Positions 44,688-52,147 of a DNA stretch of 64,000 bases are shown in pieces (position 1 is the stretch's first letter; every line of letters begins with the position of its first letter). A program made the translations under genes and the position numbers. The notes below the pieces were generated by a model that was not told where the DNA came from, searched no databases, and was given only the letters and a program-made list of their open reading frames with translations. Source of the stretch: Cytophagales bacterium (GTDB lineage: Bacteria; Bacteroidota; Bacteroidia; Cytophagales; Spirosomataceae); NCBI GenBank assembly GCA_013298125.1, contig JAAFJP010000021.1:44013-108012 (forward strand), given 5' to 3'.

Positions 44688-44774
44688 ACCTCACCCCCAA
44701 CCCCCTCTCCTACTGAGAGGGGAGTAGTAGGACGACTATCTCCCTTCTCAGTAGGAGAGGGGTTGGGGTGAGGT
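44688..44774. repeat. G/C-rich palindromic element (ACCTCACCCC...GGGGTGAGGT)
   Basis: Arms contain ACCTCACCCC, CCCTCTCCTACTGAGAGGGGAG and complements CTCCCTTCTCAGTAGGAGAGGGG, GGGGTGAGGT. It ends at the tetR stop codon. Of the same broad class as repeats at 3252 and 50348. Confidence 0.88.
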
Positions 44775-45394
44775 CATGTAGCATGATTATTTATTTGTTT
44801 TTGATATGCTTGATAAACTTCTAATCCTTTTTCTGTGAGAACGCCTCTGATAAAATGGTCTAACATCGTAAGCTCAACTTCAACAATTGAGAACTTATTT
44901 GGCGGAAAAATTTGAGGGTCAAAACCTAATTCAATTTGTTCTAATCTCATTTTTGCCAAAATATCAACCTTAACATCAGGTCTAAAAAAACCTTGTTCGA
45001 TACCTTCTAAAAGGTCTTGACGAATAGCCCCTAAGATATAATTTTGCTTATGCTCTTGAAATGCCTCCCAGGTTTTTGGGTAATATTTTTTGATGTCAAA
45101 AAAGGTAGAAGGATTGATTTCTGTAAAAGTCTGTTTGAAAATATCCATAGATTTCATGGTCTTTTCAATTACGTTTTGGGAAGACCCATTCAATGCTTCC
45201 CAATCACATTTATCTTGTTCCATTTCACTCAACATTAACTGATGCACGATGTCATCTTTGTCTTCAAAATGTAGGTAAATGGTTTTCTTTGAAATCCCCA
45301 ACTCGCTGGCAATATCATCCATCGTTACGGATTTGACCCCATACCGAAAAAATTGCTCTCGTGCCTTAGCGATTATACGTTCTTTAATTTCCAA
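44774..45394 (-). CDS. TetR/AcrR family transcriptional regulator
   Basis: 206 residues; the N-terminal helix-turn-helix is VKSVTMDDIASELGISKKTIYLHFEDKDDIV, and a ligand-binding helical domain follows. Presumed repressor of the adjacent efflux genes. The start codon is TTG at 45394: an in-frame TGA sits three codons upstream and no nearby ATG exists. Inverted GGAAAC/GTTTCC sites immediately upstream are candidate operators. The C-terminus ...INNHAT is created by an inserted palindrome; reading the same frame in the duplicated copy predicts an older ending ...INNEDKDTK overlapping tolC. Confidence 0.9.
   Translation of the reverse strand: MEIKERIIAKAREQFFRYGVKSVTMDDIASELGISKKTIYLHFEDKDDIVHQLMLSEMEQDKCDWEALNGSSQNVIEKTMKSMDIFKQTFTEINPSTFFDIKKYYPKTWEAFQEHKQNYILGAIRQDLLEGIEQGFFRPDVKVDILAKMRLEQIELGFDPQIFPPNKFSIVEVELTMLDHFIRGVLTEKGLEVYQAYQKQINNHAT
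44786..44814. repeat. 29-bp direct repeat, copy B
   Basis: Identical to copy A (44654-44682). It encodes the tetR C-terminal codons Q-A-Y-Q-K-Q-I-N-N. Confidence 0.92.
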
Positions 45395-45405
45395 AATTTG
45401 TCACA

Positions 45406-45467
45406 GGAAACTCTTGATACATTTAGCGTTTCCAATTATTAAACTATGGAAACTTTTAAAAGGTTTC
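45406..45467. promoter_or_regulatory. Candidate TetR operators
   Basis: GGAAAC (45406-45411) with GTTTCC (45428-45433), then GGAAAC (45448-45453) with GGTTTC (45462-45467). Four copies of the same half-site lie in 62 bp directly upstream of the tetR start, consistent with autoregulation of the efflux operon. Confidence 0.5.
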
Positions 45468-45875
45468 AAGTTTTTATAATTTTTTTTAGAAATTTTAATT
45501 TTGGAAAATTTTAGAAAGAAAAAGAATGTTTGTTTAGGGAGATTTGAAGTAATATTTTAAATTATTCTTGGAATAGTTATAGAATGGTTTAATTGTATTA
45601 TTTGGGGAGGGAGGTTTTTGTTGTTATTCAATTTGGTTTGGTCGTCTATGAAGATGCAGACAATGGCAGAAGAGTTTGATATTTTTATCGTAAAATAAAG
45701 TGTGTGAGAAAAATTGGATTTACAGAAAACATTAAATAGATTTGAACACAAGAGCATTAAATAATTAGTACGCTCAGAAATGTTGCGGAGATACGAGATA
45801 TAGACGCAATAAAATATAAAAAGTAAGGGCGTATGCGGTTATACGCTCGTTGGCGGTAATTTTAACAGACAACAA
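45468..45875. other. AT-rich spacer with attC-like hairpin at its right end
   Basis: No convincing gene. At 45829-45846 GCGTAT pairs with ATACGC around a 6-nt loop, followed by CTCGTTGGCGG. This looks like the fold-back recombination sites that precede orphan gene cassettes in this phylum. The next gene begins 20 bp later. Confidence 0.4.
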
Positions 45876-46580
45876 GTGAGAATAGGAATATTAACCATTT
45901 TAACAACTTTAATCATTCTTTCGTGTACCGAAAAGGAAGAAAAAGTTGAATACCATCAATTCAGAAAGCAGATTACACCGAGTGGGAAATATGTTATTTA
46001 TGACTATGCACGATATGGACCAATGGCATTTAGCTCAGACATTTATGGGACAGAATTATTTAAATTAGATGAAAAATTTGAAGAAGGGAAAGGGCAAACA
46101 ATAGACGGTGCAATATGTGAATGGATTTCAAACGACACTCTTTTAGTTTATAACTTTAAATCCAACTTGGAACAGCCAAAAGACACTTTACCAATTAAAA
46201 CAGAATTTAGTAAACTTGGAGACTTTATCGCTAAGACAATTTTTTATAAATCAAATTCTGGTGGACGAGCTATTTATGAATTTGACTCTGTAAAAACGAC
46301 CGACAAATCAATTATAATTCGAGTTATTACAAATAACAAAAAGAAGCATTTTATTAGCTTTCCTCTTGGTGGAACAACCATTAAAACTAAATCAGATTCA
46401 ATAGTTCATATTAAAGTATCAAATCGTTTGTCAAAAAATATGAATTTTGTTTACAAAAACAAAGATGGGACATTTACAGGTGGACTTGCTGACGTGGGAA
46501 CAACTTGGTATGACTTGACACCAGCACGCAAAATTTCACCAAAAGGACTTAACGAAAGGAAAGTATTTTGGGAGGAGTAA
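45876..46580 (+). CDS. Orphan lipoprotein, unknown function
   Basis: 234 residues starting at GTG: MRIGILTILTTLIILSC, a lipoprotein signal with lipobox IILSC. The body is Lys/Thr-rich and predicted beta (YVIYDYARYGPMAFSSDIYG, LLVYNFKSNLEQP), ending in a GTFTGGLADVGTTWYDLTPA segment. No family recognised. It is more AT-rich than its neighbours and sits directly behind an attC-like hairpin with a strong terminator after it. It resembles a mobile cassette gene. Cell location: probably outer membrane or periplasm. Confidence 0.7.
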   Translation: MRIGILTILTTLIILSCTEKEEKVEYHQFRKQITPSGKYVIYDYARYGPMAFSSDIYGTELFKLDEKFEEGKGQTIDGAICEWISNDTLLVYNFKSNLEQPKDTLPIKTEFSKLGDFIAKTIFYKSNSGGRAIYEFDSVKTTDKSIIIRVITNNKKKHFISFPLGGTTIKTKSDSIVHIKVSNRLSKNMNFVYKNKDGTFTGGLADVGTTWYDLTPARKISPKGLNERKVFWEE

Positions 46581-46647
46581 AAAAACGGTCTCCCGACCAG
46601 CCATCTGGCGGCAGCACTCTGGGGAAAGATTTATGAATATCTAAAAT

Positions 46648-46693
46648 AGCAAAAAGGTCATTGACTGAAATTCCAGTCAATGACCTTTTTGCT
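46648..46693. terminator. Perfect 20-bp stem terminator
   Basis: AGCAAAAAGGTCATTGACTG (46648-46667) and its exact complement (46674-46693) with a 6-nt loop. It ends the lipoprotein transcript and can work in both directions. Confidence 0.85.
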
Positions 46694-46735
46694 GTCTGTA
46701 ATTATCCTCGCCGTTGTCTGTGTCTCCAAAGACGA

Positions 46736-46762
46736 TTGAATAATGTTTTTTCACTATATTTG
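46736..46762 (+). promoter_or_regulatory. Promoter for the alpha/beta hydrolase gene
   Basis: TTG (46736-46738), 16-nt spacer, TATATTTG (46755-46762); ATG follows at 46768, so the transcript would be nearly leaderless. Confidence 0.55.
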
Positions 46763-46767
46763 TAAAC

Positions 46768-47577
46768 ATGAAAACGCTCCGCAAAGTGATTACATATCTC
46801 CTCATCATCTACGTCCTACTCGTAGCCATAGCCGTTTTATTTCAAGAAAATTTCCTTTTCAGAAATACGCAAATAGCCGTGGATTATCAATACGAATTCA
46901 AGGATAATTTTGAAGAAATGTGGTTTACGCCCGAAGCAAATGTGAAGTTGAATGCCTTATATTTCAAGACTGATTCCACGAGGAGAAAGGGCTTAGTCGT
47001 CTATTTTCACGGTAATGCCGACGACCTCAGAAGGTGGGGAAAACACGCTGTTGATTTTACTAAAAATGACTATGATATTTTGATGATTGATTATCGTCAA
47101 TTTGGGAAATCGACGGGAGAATTATCCGAAAAAGCCCTGCACGCAGACGCACACTACGTATATGAATGGGCGAAAAAACGTTTTCCAGAAAATCAAATCA
47201 TCGTTTACGGGCGTTCGTTAGGCACAGGAATTGCCACAAAATTAGCCTCAGAAAATTCCCCTAAAATGTTATTATTAGAAACTCCTTATGTCAGCCTTGG
47301 AGATGTGGCGAGTAGTTATTTTCCTTTGATGCCCTATCATTCAATCTTGAAATACCAATTCCGTACCGACCTCTGTATTAGGCAAGTACGCTGTCCAATA
47401 CATTTTTTTCATGGAACAAAAGATGCCGTTGTGCCTTACAAATCCAGCATGAAATTAGCGGAAATATTAAACAAAGAACCGTCAGAAATCTTGACTACAA
47501 TTCCAGGTGGTGGGCATAAGAATTTGGGGGAATTTGCTTTGTATCATGTGGCTTTGAGGGAAGTATTGAGGGATTAG
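46768..47577 (+). CDS. Alpha/beta hydrolase, membrane anchored
   Basis: 269 residues with an N-terminal hydrophobic anchor (VITYLLIIYVLLVAIAVLF). Oxyanion strand VVYFHGNADDLRRWG, nucleophile elbow YGRSLGTGIA (Ser near 149), acid in FHGTKDAVVPY and catalytic His in GGGHKNLGEF are all in place. It resembles the BEM46/YqkD-type serine hydrolases. Substrate unknown. Monocistronic; a 15-bp tandem repeat starts at its stop codon. Confidence 0.88.
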   Translation: MKTLRKVITYLLIIYVLLVAIAVLFQENFLFRNTQIAVDYQYEFKDNFEEMWFTPEANVKLNALYFKTDSTRRKGLVVYFHGNADDLRRWGKHAVDFTKNDYDILMIDYRQFGKSTGELSEKALHADAHYVYEWAKKRFPENQIIVYGRSLGTGIATKLASENSPKMLLLETPYVSLGDVASSYFPLMPYHSILKYQFRTDLCIRQVRCPIHFFHGTKDAVVPYKSSMKLAEILNKEPSEILTTIPGGGHKNLGEFALYHVALREVLRD

Positions 47578-47657
47578 GGGTTGGGTAATTGGGGATTGGG
47601 TAATTAGGAATTGGGTAATTAGGGATTAGGTAATTAGGGATTGGGTAATTGGAGATT
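47576..47657. repeat. 15-bp tandem repeat, about five units
   Basis: Units of the form AGGGATTGGGTAATT at 47591, 47606, 47621 and 47636 with partial units on either side. Lies between two convergent genes. Confidence 0.85.
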
Positions 47658-47686
47658 AGTTTTACCGAATCCCTAATCCCCAAAAC

Positions 47687-48208
47687 CTATCGCCCGAAAT
47701 CATCTTGCAATCTCACAATATCATCCTCATCCGAAGGGTTTTCTGGGTCAGTATGTTGCCAAATTTCAGCCACAACTCCCCAACCATCCAAGCCAATCAA
47801 ACGGTGGCGTTCGCCTTTATCCATTTGAATGAAACTTCCTGATTCTAAGACTTTGACTTCGTCTGGCTGTTCGTCATTATCGCTGATTTTTACTCCCACA
47901 GTCGTACCCGCAATCACCTTCCAAATTTCGGCACGGTGAAAATGATATTGCCAAGATAAGCGTTTGTGTGGGGCAACCACCAAAATTTTAGGAGATAATT
48001 TGTTGGTAATCTGAATATCAGATATTTCAAGATTTGGGAAAAAATGGGCAGCAAAATCTACCGCTTGACTTTCATCCAATACAAAAAACCCCCCCCACGG
48101 ACGACTGAGGTCTTGCTTTTCGATGTTAAATCCTAACTGTGAAAGTTCAGAGGTAATTTGAGTAAAAATATCTGATTTCTCAGTTTTGTTATTGATGGAT
48201 AGATTCAT
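47687..48208 (-). CDS. Cupin protein, mannose-6-phosphate isomerase type II-like
   Basis: 173 residues. The cupin core reads RPWGGFFVLDE, LVVAPHKRLSWQYHFHRAEIWKVIAG (metal His/Glu), ESGSFIQMDKGERHRLIG, EIWQHTDPENPSDEDDIVRLQDDFGR. The PHKRLSxQxHxHRxE and EDDIVRxxDxxGR motifs match the C-terminal isomerase domain of ManC/AlgA-type enzymes, here free-standing. Relatives are sometimes annotated as phosphoheptose isomerase. A sugar-phosphate isomerase is likely; exact substrate not determined. Confidence 0.8.
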   Translation of the reverse strand: MNLSINNKTEKSDIFTQITSELSQLGFNIEKQDLSRPWGGFFVLDESQAVDFAAHFFPNLEISDIQITNKLSPKILVVAPHKRLSWQYHFHRAEIWKVIAGTTVGVKISDNDEQPDEVKVLESGSFIQMDKGERHRLIGLDGWGVVAEIWQHTDPENPSDEDDIVRLQDDFGR

Positions 48209-48466
48209 GCTTTATATCAAATTTTCACAAAATTACTACAAACAAATTCAATGATTTTGTAATAGATGTAAATATTATGGTCTAATTCTCAATACCCATA
48301 CAACCATTTATCAATTTTATGCGTCTTATCTTCATAAGAGCTAAGCATAATGTGGTTTTTTAGTGTAAAATAGAAGATTTGAATATTGCATCAAAATATA
48401 GAATCCGCCATTAATCAATATTATGACCGTTTAATAATTTTAATTTGTAACTGTTATGGAATATTA

Positions 48467-48497
48467 TTGACTTAATCATTTAAAAAATGTATTTTTG
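48467..48497 (+). promoter_or_regulatory. Promoter upstream of 48605 gene
   Basis: TTG (48467-48469), 20-nt spacer, TATTTTTG (48490-48497): a full match to the phylum consensus. It predicts a leader of about 100 nt. Confidence 0.65.
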
Positions 48498-48604
48498 TGC
48501 TTTAAATATAGGAAAAATACAAATTTGATAATCTTATGTTTGTCGTTTTGTTAATTTAAGTATTTTTTTAAAATTTGTATAAGCATAACTATATTGAAAA
48601 ACCT

Positions 48605-49150
48605 ATGAAGCAAACGCTTAAAAATAACCCAATAATTCTTTTGAGTGCCTTACTACTTTTGGTGGTAACCGTAATTACGTACAGTAAGAATTTAGAGGCG
48701 GCAGCAAATACTACAAAAGGTTTTTTCTCAGGTAAAATTAGTTTTGGTGATAGCGTTACGCATAAGTTATATTCAGACAGAGTACAAGTAAAGAAGAGTT
48801 CTGAACGTGGAGTTACAGTTTTGACAATCATTGTTACGGATAATAATACACCTGAGTCTGTTTTTGTAAAATTATACAATGTTTCAGATAAAGGAACGTT
48901 TTTTATACCAGGAGAGGGAGATTTTCAGAATGTAGGGAACCTGATAAAAGATGTTAATTTGTTCCGTGAGCAAACTAATTTTTATCAAACTACGTTAGCC
49001 AACGACGAGGGTATGAAGAACGGAGTTGGACGTGTAAATATTGTTAGATTGACGGAAGATGAAATTGAGGGAGAGCTAATTATCATTGCCAATAACTCAG
49101 AAGGGAAACAAGCCCAATTGGAATCAGCAAGATTTAGAGCGAAATTTTAA
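48605..49150 (+). CDS. Putative exported protein, unknown function
   Basis: 181 residues beginning MKQTLKNNPIILLSALLLLVVTVITY, a single hydrophobic N-terminal segment. The remainder is beta-rich and polar (VTVLTIIVTDNNTPESVFVKLYNVSDKGTFFIPGEGDF), ending ESARFRAKF, a C-terminal pattern seen in secreted lipocalin-like proteins of the phylum. No family was recognised with confidence. The frame continues ten codons upstream to 48575, but the downstream ATG precedes the hydrophobic segment better. It has its own promoter and terminator. Confidence 0.7.
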   Translation: MKQTLKNNPIILLSALLLLVVTVITYSKNLEAAANTTKGFFSGKISFGDSVTHKLYSDRVQVKKSSERGVTVLTIIVTDNNTPESVFVKLYNVSDKGTFFIPGEGDFQNVGNLIKDVNLFREQTNFYQTTLANDEGMKNGVGRVNIVRLTEDEIEGELIIIANNSEGKQAQLESARFRAKF

Positions 49151-49209
49151 AGCAAATGACAATATCAATCATCATTTGACAAGATTATATTTAGTGGTTA
49201 GGTGATACC

Positions 49210-49242
49210 AAAACGTTCGTTGCTATGCTTCGAGCGTTTTTT
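49210..49242 (+). terminator. Rho-independent terminator
   Basis: AAAACGTTCG (49210-49219) pairs with CGAGCGTTTT (49231-49240), followed by T's; loop TTGCTATGCTT. Resembles the terminator at 38293-38327. Confidence 0.8.
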
Positions 49243-49300
49243 GTTTTTAGAAGGTTTTTAAAAATTATAAACTAAATTCAAACGGGTACTTATTGGAATT

Positions 49301-49335
49301 AGATTTGCCAACTTTCAAAAAAAGTTGGCAAATCT
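49301..49335. repeat. Perfect 15-bp inverted repeat AGATTTGCCAACTTT
   Basis: Arms 49301-49315 and 49321-49335 with a 5-nt loop, inside the 349-bp spacer before the cyclophilin gene. Otherwise that spacer holds only AT-rich DNA and three TAnnTTTG-like boxes (49437, 49447, 49461), any of which could drive the next gene. Confidence 0.85.
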
Positions 49336-49499
49336 GGAAACTTTTGTACCTCTCTAATTTCGTGTTTCCAATTATCTCCAAAATTATAGTCATAAGTAAA
49401 TTTATCGCCGACACTAAATCTTAAATCACCAATGACTATTTTTGTGTACTTTTGACAACATAATTTTGATGATTAATAATTATATTTTCCAGTTTAAAT

Positions 49500-50198
49500 A
49501 TGAAAAAAATATTAACAATACTTTCATTACTTTTTATAAATCAACAACTTACAGCTCAATCCAAAAAAGATTATCTCGTAACCATCACCACGCCTTGGGG
49601 AGATATGCACGCAATCCTGCACGACCAAACACCCCAACACAAAGCCAATTTTTTGAAATTAGTTGATGGTAAATTTTACGATGGGCTACTCTTTCATCGC
49701 ATCATTAATTTGTTTATGATTCAAGGTGGAGACCCTCAATCACGTACTGCCACACAAGGGATGATGTTAGGAAATGGTGAAAATGGCTACAAAGTTCCTG
49801 CGGAAATTACGCCCGAACTTTTCCATAAAAAAGGAGCATTGGCGGCAGCAAGAGATGGTAATCCAGAAAAGGCTTCTTCGGGGTGTCAGTTTTATGTGGT
49901 ACAGGGGCAAGTTTGGAATGATGAAACCCTCAAAGAACGTATGATGCGAACGCCCCAAAGAGTTTTTACGGATGCTCAAAAGCAAGTTTATAAAACCATT
50001 GGAGGTACGCCACACCTTGATGGTAACTACACAGTTTTTGGACAAGTAATTGATAATCTGTGGGTTATAGATTCAGTTGCTACGCAACGAAGAGACGGAA
50101 ATAATCGTCCTTTGAAAGATATTGCCATGAAAATTACTTGTAAAAAAATGCGGAAGAAGAAGATAACAAAGTTGTATGGTTGGGAATACGTTGATTAG
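49500..50198 (+). CDS. Exported cyclophilin-type peptidyl-prolyl isomerase
   Basis: 232 residues with a cleavable signal (ILTILSLLFINQQLTAQS). Cyclophilin landmarks: GDMHAILHDQTPQHKANFLKL, FHRIINLFMIQGGDP (catalytic Arg and substrate pocket), SSGCQFYVVQG and YTVFGQVIDNLWVIDSV. An insertion of about 30 residues (NDETLKERMMRTPQRVFTDAQ) before the last strands is typical of the phylum's periplasmic members. Acts on periplasmic or outer-membrane proteins. No operon partner. Confidence 0.92.
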   Translation: MKKILTILSLLFINQQLTAQSKKDYLVTITTPWGDMHAILHDQTPQHKANFLKLVDGKFYDGLLFHRIINLFMIQGGDPQSRTATQGMMLGNGENGYKVPAEITPELFHKKGALAAARDGNPEKASSGCQFYVVQGQVWNDETLKERMMRTPQRVFTDAQKQVYKTIGGTPHLDGNYTVFGQVIDNLWVIDSVATQRRDGNNRPLKDIAMKITCKKMRKKKITKLYGWEYVD

Positions 50199-50347
50199 AT
50201 TATAGAGCATAGATTATAGAGAAAAGATAATTTGTCAAAATATTCTCTATAAAAAGTAGTATAATCTAATCTCTATAAACTGTTTTCTTTAATCTATTCT
50301 CTAAAACCTGACCTTTAATCTCTTTAATCTAATTGAACTGGTTTTTT

Positions 50348-50623
50348 AAGTTGTACTCACCCCACCCAACCCTCCCCTCGAAGGCAGGAGGGCTTTTAAG
50401 CTCAATGAGCCCTCCCTTCGAGGGCAGGGCTGTTAAGTTCTCTAAAAAATGCAGAATTTATAACAAGGAATTGAGAATGGAGAAGTAAAAAATATAACTT
50501 ATCCGATTTTTCATTCTATTATTCCTTCTAAATTCTACATTCCTTGTTCTGAATTCTGACTTGATTTTCAGAACTTAACAGCCCTGCCTTCGAGGGGAGG
50601 GTTGGGTGGGGTGAGTACAACTT
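50348..50623. repeat. Nested palindromic element with perfect 41-bp arms
   Basis: Arms 50348-50388 and 50583-50623 are perfectly complementary (AAGTTGTACTCACCCC... and complement). Inside are a second pair (AGGGCTGTTAAGTTCT near 50426; AGAACTTAACAGCCCT near 50571) and a weaker inner pair (CAAGGAATTGAGAATGGAG; CATTCCTTGTTCTGAATTC). No reading frame is present. With the TAGATTATAGAG repeats at 50199-50340 this accounts for the 454-bp spacer before the RmlD-like gene. Confidence 0.88.
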
Positions 50624-50652
50624 GAAAAACTAATTCATCTAATCTCTAATAA

Positions 50653-51549
50653 ATGAAAATTCTCATCACAGGTTCTAACGGACTATTAGGACAAAAATTA
50701 GTTCCTCTTCTCGTTCAACAAGTTGATATTCAGCTAATTGCTACTTCCCGTGGAACGAATCGTATGGATTTTACAGATGGTTATGAATACCAATCACTGG
50801 ATATTACTGATGCTCAACAAGTAGCGGAGGTAATCGAAAAAATACGCCCTGATGCTATTATTCATACTGCCGCCATGACTAACGTCGATCAGTGCGAAAG
50901 CGAGAAAGATTTGTGTTGGGCAATGAATGTAAAAGCCGTAGAATACTTAGTAGAAGCCTGCGAAAAATATCAGATTTTTCTTTGTCACCTTTCTACGGAT
51001 TTTGTTTTTGATGGGCAATCGGGACCTTATCGGGAAGAAGATTTACCCAGCCCAGTGAGTTTTTATGGTTGGAGTAAATATGCCGCCGAAGAAGTAGTGA
51101 AACGCTCAAAATGTCCTTGGAGTATTGTCAGGACGGTTTTAGTGTATGGCATTACGAATGATATGAGTCGTTCAAATATCATTCTTTGGGTAAAAAGTTC
51201 CTTAGAGCAACAGAAAGCCATCAGGGTTGTTACCGACCAATTTCGTACTCCGACACTTGCCGAAGACTTAGCGATGGGTTGTTGGTTGGTGGTCAATAAA
51301 AAAGCTGAGGGCATTTTTCACATCTCAGGTAAGGACTTTTTGACACCCTACGAAATGGCAATTAAAACCGCTGATTTCTTTCAATTAGACAAATCTTTAA
51401 TCTCAAAAGTAGATGCTAAGAATTTCGCCCAACCAGCCAAACGTCCACCTCGCACGGGATTTGTCTTGGATAAAGCTATTTCAGTTTTGGAGTACAACCC
51501 AGTTAGTTTTGAGGAGGGGATTGAGGTTTTGGCTGGGCAGATGAAATAA
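50653..51549 (+). CDS. NAD(P)-dependent sugar-nucleotide reductase, RmlD-like
   Basis: 298-residue extended SDR. Rossmann motif ITGSNGLLGQKL at the N-terminus, LDITDAQQVAEVI, AAMTNVDQCES, LSTDFVFDG, and catalytic YGWSK (Tyr/Lys) near 138-142. C-terminal FHISGKDFLTPYEMA and PKRPPRTGFVLDK-like RPPRTGFVLDK match dTDP-4-dehydrorhamnose reductases. No rmlABC genes are near, so it may be an RmlD paralogue with another role. It precedes the rhamnose cluster, but on its own transcript. Confidence 0.85.
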   Translation: MKILITGSNGLLGQKLVPLLVQQVDIQLIATSRGTNRMDFTDGYEYQSLDITDAQQVAEVIEKIRPDAIIHTAAMTNVDQCESEKDLCWAMNVKAVEYLVEACEKYQIFLCHLSTDFVFDGQSGPYREEDLPSPVSFYGWSKYAAEEVVKRSKCPWSIVRTVLVYGITNDMSRSNIILWVKSSLEQQKAIRVVTDQFRTPTLAEDLAMGCWLVVNKKAEGIFHISGKDFLTPYEMAIKTADFFQLDKSLISKVDAKNFAQPAKRPPRTGFVLDKAISVLEYNPVSFEEGIEVLAGQMK

Positions 51550-51552
51550 CCG

Positions 51553-51906
51553 TTATTTCTTCTTCCGAAAAATATGTAAAATAAACACCTTACTATCCTT
51601 CGATTCTTCGTAAGAATCAATCAAATCCCACCCGTTGCGGTCTAAGAGGTTGAAAATCTCTACTTTACTCTTAAAGAATAAGGCTTTCTTGGCAGCATCC
51701 GTCATTTCTTGCTGACTGTCGGATGAACCTTGCCCGTAGTCTAAAAATGCTGAAAAGCGAGTCATCATCCAAGTTTTTTGAACCTTGACGGTGATGTAAG
51801 AAATGTTTTTGATAGTATTTAGATTTTGTCCATTCACAAAAATCTGTTGTGCTTTTGTACTGAAACAAAGCATTGAAAATAGTAAAATTAGAAATCCTTT
51901 TTGCAT
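51553..51906 (-). CDS. Small exported protein, unknown function
   Basis: 117 residues with a cleavable signal peptide (GFLILLFSMLCFSTKAQQ). The mature part is about 97 residues, VNGQNLNTIKNISYITVKVQKTW...LLDRNGWDLIDSYEE...VFILHIFRKKK, suggesting a small alpha/beta domain. No family recognised. Convergent with the RmlD-like gene, 3 bp from its stop. Confidence 0.75.
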   Translation of the reverse strand: MQKGFLILLFSMLCFSTKAQQIFVNGQNLNTIKNISYITVKVQKTWMMTRFSAFLDYGQGSSDSQQEMTDAAKKALFFKSKVEIFNLLDRNGWDLIDSYEESKDSKVFILHIFRKKK

Positions 51907-51980
51907 AATTAATTTTGTTTGAATACAAGGTAGTATTTTATGTAGAATTACGCAAAAATGAATAGAGAAAATATTTCAAT

Positions 51981-52062
51981 TCAGAATGGAGGAACAAGGA
52001 ATGTATAATGGAGAAAGTAAATAACCAATTCTCCATTATACATTCCTTATTCTCCATTCTGA
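51981..52062. repeat. Inverted repeat TCAGAATGGAGGAACAAGG
   Basis: Arms about 51981-52014 and 52030-52062 with one bulge. Sits upstream of the rhaD promoter. Related sequences (AATTGAGAATGGAG, CATTCCTTGTTCTG) lie in the centre of the element at 50348-50623. Confidence 0.8.
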
Positions 52063-52119
52063 CTTATTCAAAAGCTATTCAACATGATAGTACAGGATGG
52101 TTTCGGTAGGTCATAATTT

Positions 52120-52127
52120 TAGTTTTG
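52120..52127 (+). promoter_or_regulatory. -7 box for the rhamnose cluster
   Basis: TAGTTTTG matches TAnnTTTG, 20 bp before the ATG at 52148. No TTG at -33, so an activator may be needed. Confidence 0.5.
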
Positions 52128-52147
52128 CGTCATTACAACAGAAAAAC

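Noticed and set aside
45557..45757. 66-codon minus-strand frame between tetR and the orphan lipoprotein gene
   Set aside because: Low-complexity AT-rich sequence, no supporting promoter or protein features.
47576..47657. Regular 15-bp repeats, and a minus-strand frame rich in repeated Y-P-I-P-N
   Set aside because: The units are contiguous with no spacers, so not CRISPR. The reading frame is only the translation of the tandem repeat.
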